Shown: one piece after another, positions 30,868 through 43,476 of the stretch | How the letters are laid out: every line of letters begins with the position of its first letter | Numbering within the stretch: the first letter of the stretch is position 1 | Assembly: GCA_004194705.1 (NCBI GenBank) | Contig: SADC01000317.1 | Coordinates: forward strand, 1-64,000 | DNA: 64,000 bases | Direction: 5' to 3' | Source of the DNA: Ditylenchus dipsaci | Lineage: Eukaryota; Nematoda; Chromadorea; Rhabditida; Anguinidae | Made by a program: the position numbers and the translations under genes | Notes under the pieces: model-generated | The model's database searches: none | What the model was told of the DNA's origin: nothing | What the model saw: the letters and a program-made list of their open reading frames with translations, nothing else

Positions 30868-31990
30868 CAGGGTGGCGCAATTTTTTCGGGTACATTTGTT
30901 TGTTCATAACTTTTTAAATTCGCGGTCATTTTTTTTCGCTGACCACTCATTCAAAAGCCCTTTCTTTGCAATTTTGTTTAAAAAAAGAACGCGCCGATAT
31001 GATTAAAAATCACTGAGATATGGCTGTTTTTGTCAAGGCGTTGGGTTTTGACTGTTTATCCATGTGTTTCATACACATTTTTTAATAACAATTCAGATAG
31101 ACATTTTTATTGATAACAAATCATAACATGCGAAACAAAACCCCAACCAGGACTCAATGAACGTTTGCAAATGTTTGCTCCACACTTCTGCCACCAACAG
31201 CAATGCACCGGTTGAGACGCTGTTCATAGGCTTGAATTGATCGGTCAATCATCTGCTGAGGCAAATCTCGAAAGGCGTTTTGAATTCTTCTCGTCAGTTC
31301 TTCCAAGTCGCTGATAGGAGATCGGTACACTTGGCTCTTGATACAGCCCACAGAAAGAAGTCACAGGGAGTCAAGTCCGGAGAATATGGCGGCCAAGAAA
31401 GATTCGGAGAACCACGACCCATCCACCTGTTCGGAAAAACTGCTGTCAGATAGTTGCGCACAGTTAGAGACCAATGAGGCGGGGCTCCATCCTAAACGAG
31501 AAAGCATTTTGTACACAATAATCATTAACCTTTAACCTACCTGCATAAAAATCAACTGCCCGAAATTTGCCCACTGCTGAAGTTCCGGAACCACTTGATC
31601 TTGAAGGAAGCGGAGATATGAAGATGAAGACTGGATGAAGACAGGTCCGACGACTCCAGAACGACCAAGCAAAGCAAAGACTGTGACCCGAGGAGAATGG
31701 AGAGGAATTGCTTCAAACTGCTTTGGCTCCTTTGGCTCTCGATCTACCACACGAAGATTCGCGCTTTCTCTTGATTGGAGTAAGGCATCTAAAAATCGAA
31801 AAAATGGTGAAACCCAACGCCTTCACAAAAACAGCCATATCTCGGTGATTTTTAATCATATCGGCGCGTTCTTTTTTTTAAACAAAATGGCAAAGAAATG
31901 ACTTTTGAATGAGTGGTCAGCGAAAAAATGACCGCGAATTTAAAAAGTTATGAACAAAACAAATGTACCCGAAAAAATTGCGCCACCCTG
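30868..31990 (-). mobile_element. mariner-type transposon, 1,123 bp, TA target
   Basis: CAGGGTGGCGCAATTTTTTC and its complement are the ends, with TA outside (30,866-30,867 and 31,991-31,992). The inverted repeats run about 180 bp (30,868-31,051 and 31,808-31,990), unusually long for mariner. The interior encodes the catalytic part of a transposase on the minus strand. Confidence 0.9.
31154..31750 (-). pseudogene. mariner transposase, catalytic part, with 49-nt intron
   Basis: Exon 1 (to 31,541) reads VDREPKEPKQFEAIPLH, VVGPVFIQSSSSYLRFL, ending LIFMQ. An intron of 49 nt (31,492-31,540, GTAGGT..GTTTAG) joins in phase to DGAPPHWSLTVRNYL, then PPYSPDLTPCDFFLW. These give the second and third catalytic Asp of a mariner DDE domain (DGAPPH and SPDLTPCDFFLW). 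A frameshift at a GGG run follows: the next frame continues GCIKSQVYRSPISDLEE to EQTFANVH and TGA at 31,154. One extra G would repair it, so it may be a sequencing error. The N-terminal helix-turn-helix region is not seen, and the long terminal repeats leave little room for it. Confidence 0.75.
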
Positions 31991-31993
31991 TAT

Positions 31994-33308
31994 TTCCACT
32001 AACAAGGGTGGGACCCTGACTGTGACCTGGGGGAACATCGATGACAATAATTTTTTTGCATATTCTTGTAGAGAGTGCCCAAATTCCTGATAAATCTAGC
32101 TCCCAGCTATGAAGGTCCACAAAATGTGGTAGAAGGGTCACTAAGTTCTAAGAACACTCGATATCCCTATCATAGTTTTTCAAAGCTGACCCTTGGACCA
32201 TGGGTTGTTCCTAAAGTTTTGGTTAGCTTTCAGAGGTAGAAACCTAAATTCACATGAGATTTGGGCACGATCCACAAGAATACGCGCATAAAAAAAGAGC
32301 ATAAAAATATCGAAAAAATCCCAGGTCACAGTCACGGTCCCTGCCTTGTGAATACAAATTTAAGCTTTTGTCTAGGTAAAAAATATTGAAAGGGGTATAT
32401 ATTTTAGCGTAAACTTCAACTTTTTTGTTTAAAATTTAATTTATGATTACTTAAGCTAATAATTTGTACTCGTCCACATCCATGGGAAAAGTAAGAAAAA
32501 GAAAGAAGTATATAGTAAAATACAGACTTTTGAATACTTAACATTTTTAATTTGCAATTTTTTTTTGTCAAAAAAACACAATGTTTATCTTTAATTTTTA
32601 CTCTATCAAGAAAATAAATATAGATTGGCCGAAAATCTCAAAAATATCAAAAGGGTCATTGGTTTGTAGTTTCTTGAGAAAAATACGAAGTTTGTTGTGT
32701 TGAAAAAGAACCTTGCCGTAGTTTGAGGCTCAACACTGGAATTCGGGAGTGTGACCTGCAGCTCTGGTAATTTTTTTAAAGGATCAGTTTGGTTTTTTTA
32801 ATTTTTGTCCTTGATAATTTTTCGTGTGTAAAAAAGACCAGTAAAAAGCCCAGACAAAGACCTTCCCTTTGAATATAATAAAGCATTCGGTATTTAATAA
32901 ATGCATTGCTCATCGTCTTAAAGAAATAGTGGTCGCGAAAATTGGGCTTTTTGAAGACTTCTGTGATCTTTGTATTTTCATGAAAAACTTAATCAGGGTC
33001 AACTGAAGTTACAGTCGAGAATTCCCGTTTCAAACGTTTTGATAGCTGATTTGAAAGCTCAGAGTTTATTTACAACAAATGAAGAGCTTTTGACTATCTA
33101 ACTAATATTACCAGCAACATCAAAGTGCACTAGCGCAATTAGTAATTTTAGTGCAAATCAACACATTGTAAAGTATACATTAGCTACTATAAAATATTAT
33201 TGACTTTTTAATCCTTTTTTTTTACAAAACTGAATGAAGCAGTAGAATTTTACAAACTTAGTCACATTATTTCTGATGTGATATAAAAAAACTATAAATT
33301 TTTAATTT
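31994..33308. other. Intergenic; one MITE, otherwise nothing seen
   Basis: A TIR element with ends CAAGGGTGGGACC and GGTCCCTGCCTTG lies at about 32,003-32,348. The rest (32,350-33,308) is AT-rich, with no exon I can support. Confidence 0.45.
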
Positions 33309-33410
33309 TTAAGAAAGCATGCCCGTCGCCAATGAGAATATTTTGAAAAGGCGGGTACAGTCAAACCTCGGCTATACGCCACCTCAGGGGAGCGTGTTCA
33401 GGGTGGTGTT

Positions 33411-33926
33411 TAGGGTTGTCGAGTCGAGTACTCGAAATCGAGTAATTTCGAGTATTATTCGAAATTTTTCGAGTTTCGAGTATCGAGTCGAGTACTCGAA
33501 AATTTCGAGTTTCGAATATCGAGTCGAGTACTCGACTCGAAAATTTCGAGTTTCGAGCATCGAGTCAAGTACTCGAAAATTTCGAGTTTGAAGTATAGAA
33601 TTTGATAATTAAAAATGTGCTCGAGGACCAAATTTTTTCTTTTTATGGCTTTAATATGCCTTACCAACTTCACATGATTAAATTTTTAACCTAAATTTCG
33701 ACAAAAATTCTACTCGAAGTCAAGTAATTTCGAGTATTATTCGAAATTTTTGAGTTTCGAGTATCGAGTCGAGTACTCGAAAATTTCGACTATCGAGTAT
33801 TGAGTCGAGTCGAGTACTCGAAAATTTCGACTATCGAGTATTGAGTCGAGTCGAGTACTCGAAAATTTCGAGTATTGATAAGATTTCGAGTCAAGTACTC
33901 GAAAATTTCGAGTACTCGACAACCTA
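33411..33926. mobile_element. hAT-like MITE with TCGAGTACTCGA arms and 8-bp duplication GTGGTGTT
   Basis: The ends are TAGGGTTGTCGAGT and ACTCGACAACCTA. GTGGTGTT is at 33,403-33,410 and 33,927-33,934, an exact match. The arms are arrays of TCGAGTACTCGAAAATT words around an AT-rich centre. Confidence 0.9.
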
Positions 33927-34229
33927 GTGGTGTTGTAACGGAAATTGGACTGTACCAGTGAAATTTAAACGAGAATTAAATTGACAGCAGCCCAAATGCC
34001 CTCCAAAGAGTATTTATCTCTGAGCAAACTTTTTTAAATTTTTCACCTAGTTCACACCTTTGATAATACCAATGGTATTTGGCCGCTTCATGGCCAAATA
34101 CCGGCACTTTTACATTGCAATGAATTGGGGTGAAAATAATCAAGGGGAGCGAAAAAAGTAGGCCCAGAGAAAAATACTCTTTGGAGGGGCGGGCACTGAG
34201 GCTTTTACGAATTAAATTGATGAACTTCC

Positions 34230-34330
34230 ATAAATTCGAAGAAAAATTACGCACTTAGTCGGATCGAAGCGACGACCGACCATCACAATACGCCGCCGCT
34301 TCTCTATTAGACCAACGATGCTATCACATA
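34230..34330 (-). ncRNA. tRNA-like sequence in TTAA element copy 3
   Basis: The reverse complement reads TTGGTCTAATAGAGAAGCGG, then GGTCGTCGCTTCGATCCGAC. The B-box-like part is GCTTCGATCC; the A box is weaker than in copy 1. Same position between the same arms. Confidence 0.4.
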
Positions 34331-34733
34331 ATGTAGATGTTTTTGATTGCCATACCTGAATTTTCCAGCAAATAGTCTTAATTCTGCAGCAAATCGAGTA
34401 TCGTTCAAATCTGTCTAGCAAAAAATGACATTTCTGGACTTATTCGGTTTTGTTTTGAATATCGGCAGAAATGTTAACAATAATGCCTAAAAAGTCATTA
34501 TATGCTAGACAGGATCGAACCATGGTCGATTTGCTGCAAAATTACTTATATTTGCTGCAGAAATGAGACAATTTGCTGCAAAATTAAGACTTTTTGCTGC
34601 GAAATTCAGTTATCCCCGTTTTTGATATCGTATAACCGCAGAGAACTCCACACATTTGTTTTGAATTTTTTTGAATTAACCTGGTACCCGCCTTTTCAAA
34701 TATTCCCATCGATAACGGACATGTTCTTTTTAA

Positions 34734-36689
34734 GAGCTGGAATAGTTTTTTTCTTGTTTGAATGCACAAATAATATTCTAATTCAAAGAGGCTTAGAAAC
34801 TTTTTAACGAAAAAATGATATTTTTATAACAAACTTGCAAATATTGTAAAACCATAGCTCTCTAGTATTTGTTAATTTATTATTTCTAATTAGTGGGTAA
34901 GCTGAAAGTATTTTAATGATAAAAATTTTAAAATATTTGATTAATTAGTGCTTATTACGGGGAACTATGCTAAGAAGGTGAAACTCTATATTTTATTTGA
35001 AAAAAATTTGCCCTTTTCTAGCACTTTATAATCTTTATACCCGACAATTACTTTTAAAATCTCCAACCTTTTAAAAAAATTTCGTAGTCTATAGTGTATT
35101 TTGTAATACAAGGAGGCTCAATTTAGAAGCAAAGTTGATTTGGCCAATAACTTTACAATTTAGATGGGATTGTATATGTTGCTCAGGTTCAAGTGAGCTG
35201 GGGCTCAGGTTCGATTCAGCCAATGTTTTCCTTTCGAATTGAAAAACATCGCCCAGGGCGAGGTAAATTTTGTTATGTTTATTTTGTTTCAAACACTGCC
35301 TCTAGGTGTAATTTTGCACGCTGAGTACATATCTGGCATTACTTTTCCATCAGCCTTCAAAAAATGCTAAAAAAACTTCAAAGCAAGTGTGAAATCCCAT
35401 AATCTGGTCGAGACAACAAAAATTTAAACGAAATATTTTTATGTTAGCAGATTTGTTTTTTCAAGTCACAGTGAGTTTAGAATTAGAAGTGCAGTTTTTA
35501 AAGCAAGCTGATGTTGCTGAAAAGGAATATGTTGTCAAAATGTCACAGTTCTGAGCTTTTTAAAATGGCACAAAAAATACCAAAAAAACTTAAATAAATA
35601 AAACTATGAAAAATGATCCACTTAAATAACTGCAAAGCTTTGTTGAAGTCAATATTAACGTCAAAAAGAAACATTTAAATTTGAAAATTTCGCAGGGACT
35701 CAAAAAATTTTGAAAGGTAAGAGGCTACCAAGGCAAAAATTTCGGAAAAAAAATTATTTTTTCTCTCAAATCTCATGATGGCAAACATAGTAAACATGAA
35801 AAAATATTATTAGTCATAAACATCAGATTTGCAATGTAGTTGTTAAAAAAGTGAGTTTTAGGGGGCTACAAACTCTGTGAACAGCCCAATAAATCAAGCA
35901 TCTGAATTTTAAATCTCAGTCAATTTGTTGATAATTAAAGGCTGTCAAAATAAAAAATTCAAATGAAAATCTTTCGTGGCATGAAATTGCTTGGAAGTCA
36001 CTAACTAAATTTTGTAGTTAGGTTAAGTAAATTCAAAATTTAAATTTTAAATGTGAATTCAAATGAAAATCTTTAATACTTTGAAAATTACAATAGACTT
36101 TTCTCAAATTACGCTTTAAATAATGATAAATTATTGTAAGAGAAATTTATTCCAGAATGTTTTAATAAAGCAATAACTGGTCAAACTCGGAAGAAGCAGT
36201 ACCACAGAGAATGTAGAATAGCAGGTAACCAAATCAAAAAGCACAGCACTATTGAGATGGCCACCTTAAACACCAACAGATTCATAATTTAATACTACAA
36301 GATTGAAAAAATAACTTACATGGATATTGCACTCACTGTTGGCATGGATGAAGATAGCTAACGGCTAAATTTTAAATGAAAAAAATATTTCAAAACTAGG
36401 GTCTGCAGGCGCCTATCGGCGCCTATGTCATTTGGGAACATTAGTTGTTCGGGCACTTTGCCTGTGGTTCAGGATTATTAGTGGTTCATCTACATTGGTA
36501 GTTCAGGAAGATTAAACTATCGAGTGCGTTAATGCTTAGGGTGGATAATCTACCTTACTTCTTAACCCACCTACTCTATCTCGCTTATCCTCGCCTGTCC
36601 CTGCCTATCGTCGCTTACAAATGTAGTTTTGAATTCATTCAAAATTTTAGTTTGATAACAAAATTTTTGAAAACTATGAGATTGTTCTC
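34734..36689. other. No recognisable gene
   Basis: AT-rich DNA without a convincing exon. GGTTCGATTC near 35,207 resembles a B box but has no A box upstream at tRNA spacing. Confidence 0.4.
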
Positions 36690-37240
36690 AAAAATAGCCT
36701 CAAAAAGCCTGCATATTTTTGTTAATGCCCCTCTTAAAAATGCGAATTTTTTATCGTTTTTTTTAAATGAAAGTTGACATCAAGGCGGATCTAATGAAAT
36801 CTGCAACGAAAACTTTTGAGCCTTCTATGACTTTATTTTCGACTTTCAAAAAAAACACCGATAAAAACATAAATTTTATTGAAAAACTCAAAATTTGGCC
36901 TGCATACTTTTGTCAACGCCCCTCTTAAAAATGCGGATTTTTCAGCACTCTTTTTTAAACGGAAGCTAACATCAATGCAAATCTAAGAACATATGCAAAA
37001 AAAGTTTTCGAGCCCTTTATGACTCTATTGTTGATCTTTGAAATGAAAAAATACCGAAAAAACATAATTTTTTTGGAAAACTCGACAATGGCCTGCATAC
37101 TTTTGTCAACGCCCCTCTTAAAATTGCGAATTTCACGCCGCTCTTTTATTTAAACGAAAGCTGACATCGAGGCAAATCTAAAAACATATGCAAAAAAAGT
37201 TTTTGAGCTTTCTATGACTCAATTTTCCATAATTCATAAA
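36680..37240 (+). repeat. 192-bp tandem repeat, three units
   Basis: GCCTGCATAYTTTTGTYAACG recurs at 36,707, 36,898 and 37,091, followed each time by CCCCTCTTAAAA and a CATATGCAAAAAAAGTTTT-like part. Spacing is 191-193 bp. The units differ by substitutions, so the array is not very recent. Confidence 0.8.
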
Positions 37241-37449
37241 AAGTGTGAACCAACCAACCACCACCGAACCAAATACTATATAGAGATTTAGGTATTTTTA
37301 AGCTAATATTGCCTCAGCATACTTTCCAAACATGACCGAATTATGTTTTTTTGCAAAAGATACGAAAAATGTTTTTAGAACCCCGCCAACGGCTTTTTCA
37401 AAAAATTCTACGGCATTCTACACCCTTTTTATCAGTGGATCTGGGCAAA

Positions 37450-37856
37450 AAGGATAAGGTCACATTTCATATCACGACATTTCATTTTGCGATATTTCAT
37501 ACATTTTCCCTAACTTTTTTCAAACACTTTGAAAAAACATTTTCATCATCTGATAGCTAAGATTTCAAACTACAAAATGGTATTTTTCGGTTCGGCGTTC
37601 GTAATAATGTTGGCCTACGGAACGGCTTTTTGGTGAGAAGATCGGTTTGGTGGTGGCATTTAAAAAAGGTGTTTTTTGACCAAAAAGTAGGCCGTAGGCC
37701 AACATTGTATCAAATGCCGACCCGAAAAATATTATTTTGTAGCCTAAAATCTTAGCTATCAGATGGTAAAAAGTTTTTTTGAAGAGTTTGAAAATTCACA
37801 GAAAACAAAGTCAAACAAAACAAATGAAATGTCGCGGTATAATATGTGACCCAACC
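37450..37856. mobile_element. Foldback MITE, about 0.4 kb
   Basis: The left arm (GATAGCTAAGATTT, GTTGGCCTACGG) and right arm (CCGTAGGCCAAC, AAATCTTAGCTATC) are inverted around about 85 bp. The outer parts are more diverged. No target duplication was identified. Confidence 0.65.
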
Positions 37857-38139
37857 GCAAAAAGAGCTACCATATTTCTTCTGATCGGGCGGAGACCTCT
37901 AATAAGGTGGCTCCCTCGACTTTGAGCCCAGATAATTTTAGCCCAATAACTCAGCCCAAATAATTTTTGTTGCAAGGCTGTTTATTGCATTTTTCAGATT
38001 TAAGATCTTCATCCAAAAATTTAAAAATCGACCTCAATTTTTTCCGATTTTTATTTTTTGGGCATCCAAAAAGTAAGCTGGCCGGCAGCCTTATTAAAAG
38101 AAATACTGTACTTTATGCATTTTATGATCAAGAGTCGTA

Positions 38140-38260
38140 CTAAAATCATGTCTAAGGTAAGTGAGTGCACGCATCCCACACTCTTCAAGTCCCACCCCCT
38201 TATTTCTAACCCTTCAAGCACCCTTCGGGAGCACAGGGGGCTTGAGTGTTAACACGGAAG
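38140..38260. repeat. CTAAGGTAAGTGAGTG hairpin family, diverged copy
   Basis: ATGTCTAAGGTAAGTGAGTGC at 38,148 is followed by CGCATC and a CCCTTCAAGC...GGGGCTTGAG stem. This is the family core also seen at 19,588, 41,572, 45,628, 48,940, 55,410 and 58,600. Confidence 0.6.
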
Positions 38261-39142
38261 ACCGGACTGTGATACCGGTTGCTTCTGGTACGGAATTTCA
38301 TGAATTTCAAAGTTTCCGAAAGTAAAATTTCCATAAACTAGAACTCAAATTTGACCCTTTTTATAAACACAGAAGCATACCGGAAGTATGATACACAGAA
38401 TCAATTCTATAATTTGTTGAGCGTCTACTGCCATTTCACAAGTACAAGAAGAGCTGGCTAAGTTATTGGGCTAAAATTATTTGCTTAAGTTATTAGTTTT
38501 TCAGTATTTAACAAAAAATATCCACAAAAACAATCACGAATACACTTTTAAACAAATAATAATTGTGTCAAACTAACAAATTTATTGTTTGAGTAATTAA
38601 AATTTTTGTTAGAATTAACACAATTTCAAAATAATTTGTCTGACATGCAACTCCAAAGTCGGATGAAGTTTAGTCAATAAAAAAAGATAAGCTCAAAGAA
38701 AAATAAAATCCATTTTCTCTTTCTTTTTTAGCTTCATTGTTGTGCTTCTATTTCCGGTGTATGCATTTCGTTAAGTTTCAAAAAACACTAGTCAAAAAAG
38801 ACTTTTGCAGATGATATTCAGTTTTGATAACACTTTCTTCACTTTAAAATGTGCCTCAGGAATAAATAAAACATTGATACGAATAACAAATTCAAAAGAT
38901 AGTTCATAACACTATTTGACATCAAATTTGGTACAACCTGTGTTAAAAAATTTAAAAAATAGACCCAGAAAATTTGTTTGAAAAAAAGAGAGAAGCTACT
39001 AAGGTGATGGACAAGAAATGGGTAATTGTGATTTTGTATTTATTAAATGTCTTTTAGAGCAAGGCTGCCATCTCAAAATTTAAAAAAGGACATTTGGGCA
39101 AAAAAGGACGTTTTGACCAATTTTGAAGAAAAACGTGCATTT

Positions 39143-39274
39143 TAGGGTTGTACAATGGGAATATTTCCGGGAATATTCCCGGGAACATTGGGAATATTCC
39201 CGGGTTTTCCGGTATTTTCCGCTATAATGGAATATTCCCGGATTTTCTATATTTCCGGAATTTCTACAACTCTA
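39143..39274. mobile_element. hAT-like MITE with GGGAATATTCCC arms and 8-bp duplication GTGCATTT
   Basis: The ends are TAGGGTTGTACAATGGG and TTTCTACAACTCTA. GTGCATTT is at 39,135-39,142 and 39,275-39,282, exact. Same family as 54,251-54,425, which lies in the opposite orientation. Confidence 0.9.
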
Positions 39275-40048
39275 GTGCATTTTAACTAGCCATTTTGAAG
39301 CGAAAAAATTTTTTTTGACCAAATTTAAAAAAAAAAAGATTTGGGGATGCAAAAAAGGACATATGGCAGCCCTGTGTTAAAGCCATGTTTTCTCAACGTT
39401 TTAAAAATTTCCGAGTTTATTTTTTGTTTCCATGTCTGTTTTTTTAATATTTTGACCATGTGACTCCGCAACTTAACGCTTAGGATGGTGGCTGGATAGT
39501 GGTTCAAAAAATTTTGGGTCAGTTCACAAAAAATAAATATTTTTTAATTAAAACAATTTCAAGTAAGACCACTCGAACTACTGGAAATTGAGTAGTCTGA
39601 CTCAAATTTTTTTTGCATTTAAAAATCCATTTATGTGAACTGAACTAAGAAATTTTTATACCACTGTGTATAAATTACCCGGGCTTTCTGTTGCGGGGTC
39701 AAATGCTCGAAATTTTGGAAAAAAACAGACATGAAAACAAAAAGTGCAGTTAACTGTCGCCTACTCTACATATTTTGTTTACAACCTTTTGTTGCGATTT
39801 AGACAAAACTTGTGCAGAATTTCAGGTTTTACTAGAAACATCAATATCTTAATTTATGATTTAGAAAATAAAAAACAATAGAAAACTGATAAAAATTCGA
39901 TTTTTTCCTTTTCCATTTCCATTTTTTAAACATTTTAAAAATACGAATGTAAATATTAATGCTTCTAATCCAACTTTTAGTCTACATGAAAACAGGGTTG
40001 GACAACAAAACATGCCTCTAAAACGATATTTAAAAAAATTATAATTAC

Positions 40049-40295
40049 CGGCGCTAGTAGTGAATAGACCCCCCCCCCTTCAAGAATCCGACCTTTTAAA
40101 AATTGCTGTAACTACCCTTTCGAACAACAAGTTCAAGCTGAGCCCTTAGGCTTGGGGGCAGGCCAGCGTACGGAAATTGTGGCTATTAACTGTGTTACGC
40201 ACTTTTTTCTGGGTCTGGGACATAAATTTGGGTACTTTTTACTTAAGTAAAAAAGGTGAAAATCGTTGGGGTGGGGATATTCGCTACTAGGGTCG
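40049..40295. mobile_element. CTAGTAGCG / poly-C element
   Basis: GCGCTAGTAGTGAATAGACC with a C-run on the left and GGGGATATTCGCTACTAGGG on the right. Same family as 2,595 and 19,256. Confidence 0.6.
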
Positions 40296-41580
40296 AATTA
40301 CCCATTTTGCTACCTTGTCACTTAAACCGAGACGGTACCACAAAAGCAAATCAATTGAGCAGAATAATCAACCAATAAATAAATACAACAACTATTCAAA
40401 AAGAGTTGCTGTGAAAAAAAATCAGCGAAAAAATGAGAGCAGAAGGGGAGAGAAACATCGTTTGCATTTTAATCGCTGTTGCGGCTGTCTTCTAGGGTGC
40501 GAAAAACAGGAGAGAAGTGAAGGACAAGAGCAGGTTATGAGTGCACCAATAAATATATTGGGGGAGGGGTAGGGAAAGGGGGTGCACGATCAATCGCTTT
40601 AGCATCTCTCTGCCCCAAAATCAATTGGTGGGTAGCAGGCAGAAATGTGAGTTAATAAAAAGATCCAGCCAGCCGATGTGTTTGTATTGGCAAATCTCAC
40701 CTACCCTTTTTGTCTCTGAGCAATTGAAAACTTTTTAGTTGTGTGTCTAATTGATTGGTGCATATTTATTTGTCTATTTCTCTGGTAGTATTTTGGTTTT
40801 AGCAACTTCTTCTTTATCAGAAACGTAAATAATAAGCAAATGATAACATATTGGCCTATTTTTGCAGATTGTGTTTGCTTAGCTGCTAGTACTTTTTTTA
40901 CTAGAGCTGCTGAAAGTGCTTAGCCCATTTTGGGAGTAGGGCGCGTAAAAACCATAACAACTTTTAAATCTAAAATATGAAAAGTTGCATATTTATTTGT
41001 ACTTTTAGGTTGAATTACTTCGGCCATAAGAGTCAAAATATTTTTTAGAAGTGTTTATTTGCCACCTAAAAAGATGGTTTTCAAGCTGTTCACGACCTTA
41101 AAAGTAAAAATAATGGTCAGTATTTGCTATCACATAAATGCAAGATTTTTTGAAAATTTTGAAATTTAAAGTGCTCAAGTATAATTAAAAGTTTTTGGTC
41201 AAAAATGGCCTTCAAAAAACATTTTCTCCAGTCCCGAAAACCATATAGTATTTGAAACATTTGACTGCAGAAACAATAGTAAAAAAGTCAATAAAAAATG
41301 GCCGGAGTATACTATAGCGTGCCCTACCAAATAGCCCAAAAGCATTTTTTGTTGTTTCAATGCTTAAAACGTGTGGGAAGGTCAGAATTATAAAAAAAAT
41401 TGATCAAATTTTGACCTTTTTGCTGGGGGACCAAGGTAAACACCTGTGGAAAGTAGCTGGATGGCATCCAGTGGATGTCCTCCATAATAATTTTTTACTT
41501 TATTTTTCTTACTATACTAGGCCGAAAAAAATTCTAAATGCACTTTTTGTCAAAAGTCTTCTCGGAATCATGTCTAAGTT
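40296..41580. other. No recognisable gene
   Basis: Short frames only. The basic frame at 40,315-40,572 has no family feature and simple-sequence composition. Confidence 0.4.
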
Positions 41581-41638
41581 AAGTGAGTGCGCGCATCTTT
41601 AACTCTCAAGCCCCTATGTTTTCGGATGGGTTTTTTCA

Positions 41639-42561
41639 GGCTGTACTCCGAAATTTAAGCGGCATTTTGCTAAGTGGTCGATTTGCTAAGCGGTCGTTTT
41701 GCCAAGAATTTTTTTTGCTAAGCGACAAATTGCTAAGAATTTTTTTGTTAAGGCGCCCATTTGCTAAGAATATATTTGCTAAGGCATTCTTTTCTTAAAT
41801 CCTAATTTGTTAAGAACTTTTCTGCCTTTTTGTACTTTTCCTTTTTCTCAATGTTCTGGTAGGGGATTAGAGATTTTTCCGACGGTCATTTTTCGGCCAA
41901 TTTTTTTTGTTTTTACTGATTTGAATATGGGATCTAGGTAAATTGATATTTTCAGATTGTGTCCAAACTACCACAAACCATTCTAAACCACCTCAATTAC
42001 CCTAAAACCACGCTAAATACCCAAACCAAACCCAAACCTGAAAGATTAAAATTTCTTAAAAATAAAAAATAGGCCATTTTTTCTGACTTAAAATTGTGTG
42101 GGCAATAGGGTTTGTCAAGCCCAAAGTTGCGATTTTACACACCCCAACTTTAATACCTGGTGTAGGTATCACCTGACCAGGTGGATGCCCACCTGGATGG
42201 CCTAAAAATATACTCATCACCAAAGTTACTGGTTCGAATCCCTCTGGGTGCAATCAGTCCAGAGTAGGAGACCCCGATTAAAATTAAACCATTTTTAGAA
42301 CATTATTTTGGATTGAATCGTTTGGTTTTTAGGTGTGTACCCCGAAATTAAGCCGAACTGAAGAAGATGTAGCTTAACAAACAAGATCTTTATCAAAACA
42401 ACTACTTAGCAAAAAAAATCTTAGCAAAACGACCATTTAGCAAATTGGCGCTTAAATTGTGAATTCTTAGCAAATTCGCGCTTAAATTTTTTTTCTTAGC
42501 AAAACGACCGCTTAGCAAATCGACCACTTAGCAAATCGCCGCTTAAATTTCGGGTACAGCC
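41639..42561. mobile_element. Satellite-armed element with 8-bp duplication TTTTTTCA
   Basis: The ends are GGCTGTACTCCGAAATTTAA and TTAAATTTCGGGTACAGCC. The arms repeat TTTGCTAAGCGGTCG (left) and CGACCACTTAGCAAA (right). TTTTTTCA is at 41,631-41,638 and 42,562-42,569, exact. The 923-bp length is long for the group and the centre (41,800-42,330) is non-coding. Confidence 0.9.
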
Positions 42562-42799
42562 TTTTTTCATACGTTTGAATGCGCGCGGAATACTTTTTTA
42601 ATTTTTTTCCTCGAGAGGGCGTAGGAGTATCAATACATGATCCTATAAAATCCTTTCACAAAAGTTTTGTTCTAATAACCGAATGCTTACACAGAGAGTT
42701 TTTTTAAAGTGATTGGACAATTTGCACTTCGAAAAGTAGAAATTTTAAAACTTTTCTCTGAAATTAAATGAAATTTAGTCGAAAGTTAATTCGACATTT

Positions 42800-43015
42800 G
42801 GAGCAGTTAAACCTGACCCCCACACCTCAGTTGAACCTGACCCCCACACAGTAAATCAGCTTGGGGGACCAAGGCAAAATTAAACAAATTTTTTTTTCAA
42901 ATCTCAAAAACAACTTTCAAATAAAAATTTAAAAATTTTTTGCCTTGGTCCCCAAGCTGATTTACTGTGTGGGGGTCAGGTTAACTGAGGTGTGGGGGTC
43001 AGGTTTAATTTAGCC
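42800..43015. mobile_element. MITE with 8-bp duplication CGACATTT, relative of 4,922
   Basis: The ends are GGAGCAGTTAAACC and GGTTTAATTTAGCC, with arms of CCTGACCCCCACAC. The core hairpin around CCTTGGTCCCCAAGCTGAT is shared with the 4,922-5,104 element. CGACATTT is at 42,792-42,799 and 43,016-43,023. Confidence 0.9.
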
Positions 43016-43476
43016 CGACATTTTATGAAATCATCTGCATCTACATTCTTTTGCTTAAACCTTTTAAAAATATAATTAGACTATACTTGAGATTTTTACC
43101 ATAACAAGAAGCAAATTTTTTTATAAAAAATTATATAGTTGATTAAGTGACTAATTTATTCATAGTAAGTATTAACAAAATCAATTTACACGGAACAAAA
43201 AACAATGAAAACACACAAAACAACATTATTTCATAGCTATTTTTTCGGTTCAACACCAAAAGTATAACACATAATTGAAAAAAAACGATAAAATTTCTAG
43301 AACTGAGTTTTTTAAACACAAACATCAAAATTCAATAAATTGTCAAGGAAACCTGAGTTAGTTGTTTACGGATAAAAAGGCGAAATCCAACTAAAATAGA
43401 CTAATGAAGGTTTGAAGAGATACAAATTTTATTGCTATCTTAACGTTACCACCAAAATAGAACAAAAGTTAATACT

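Larger units (their letters stand above)
33313..34729. mobile_element. TTAA element with tRNA-like sequence, copy 3 (degenerate, nested insertions)
   Basis: TTAA at 33,309-33,312 and 34,730-34,733. Arms GAGAATATTTTGAAAAGGCG and CCGCCTTTTCAAATATTCCC pair as in copies 1 and 2. The tRNA-like part is at 34,230-34,330, minus strand. A hAT-like MITE (33,411-33,926) and a GCAAATTTGCTGC hairpin element (about 34,347-34,600) have inserted into it. Confidence 0.65.

Noticed and set aside
33319..33922. Frames with repeated VEYSTRKFRV-like peptides
   Set aside because: They come from the TCGAGTACTCGA arms of the element at 33,411-33,926.
35150..35230. A tRNA-like sequence with GGTTCGATTC
   Set aside because: No A box at the proper distance and no arms of the TTAA element nearby.
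40315..40572. An 85-residue basic open frame
   Set aside because: The composition is low-complexity (K, N, E, R) with no family feature and no splice partners.
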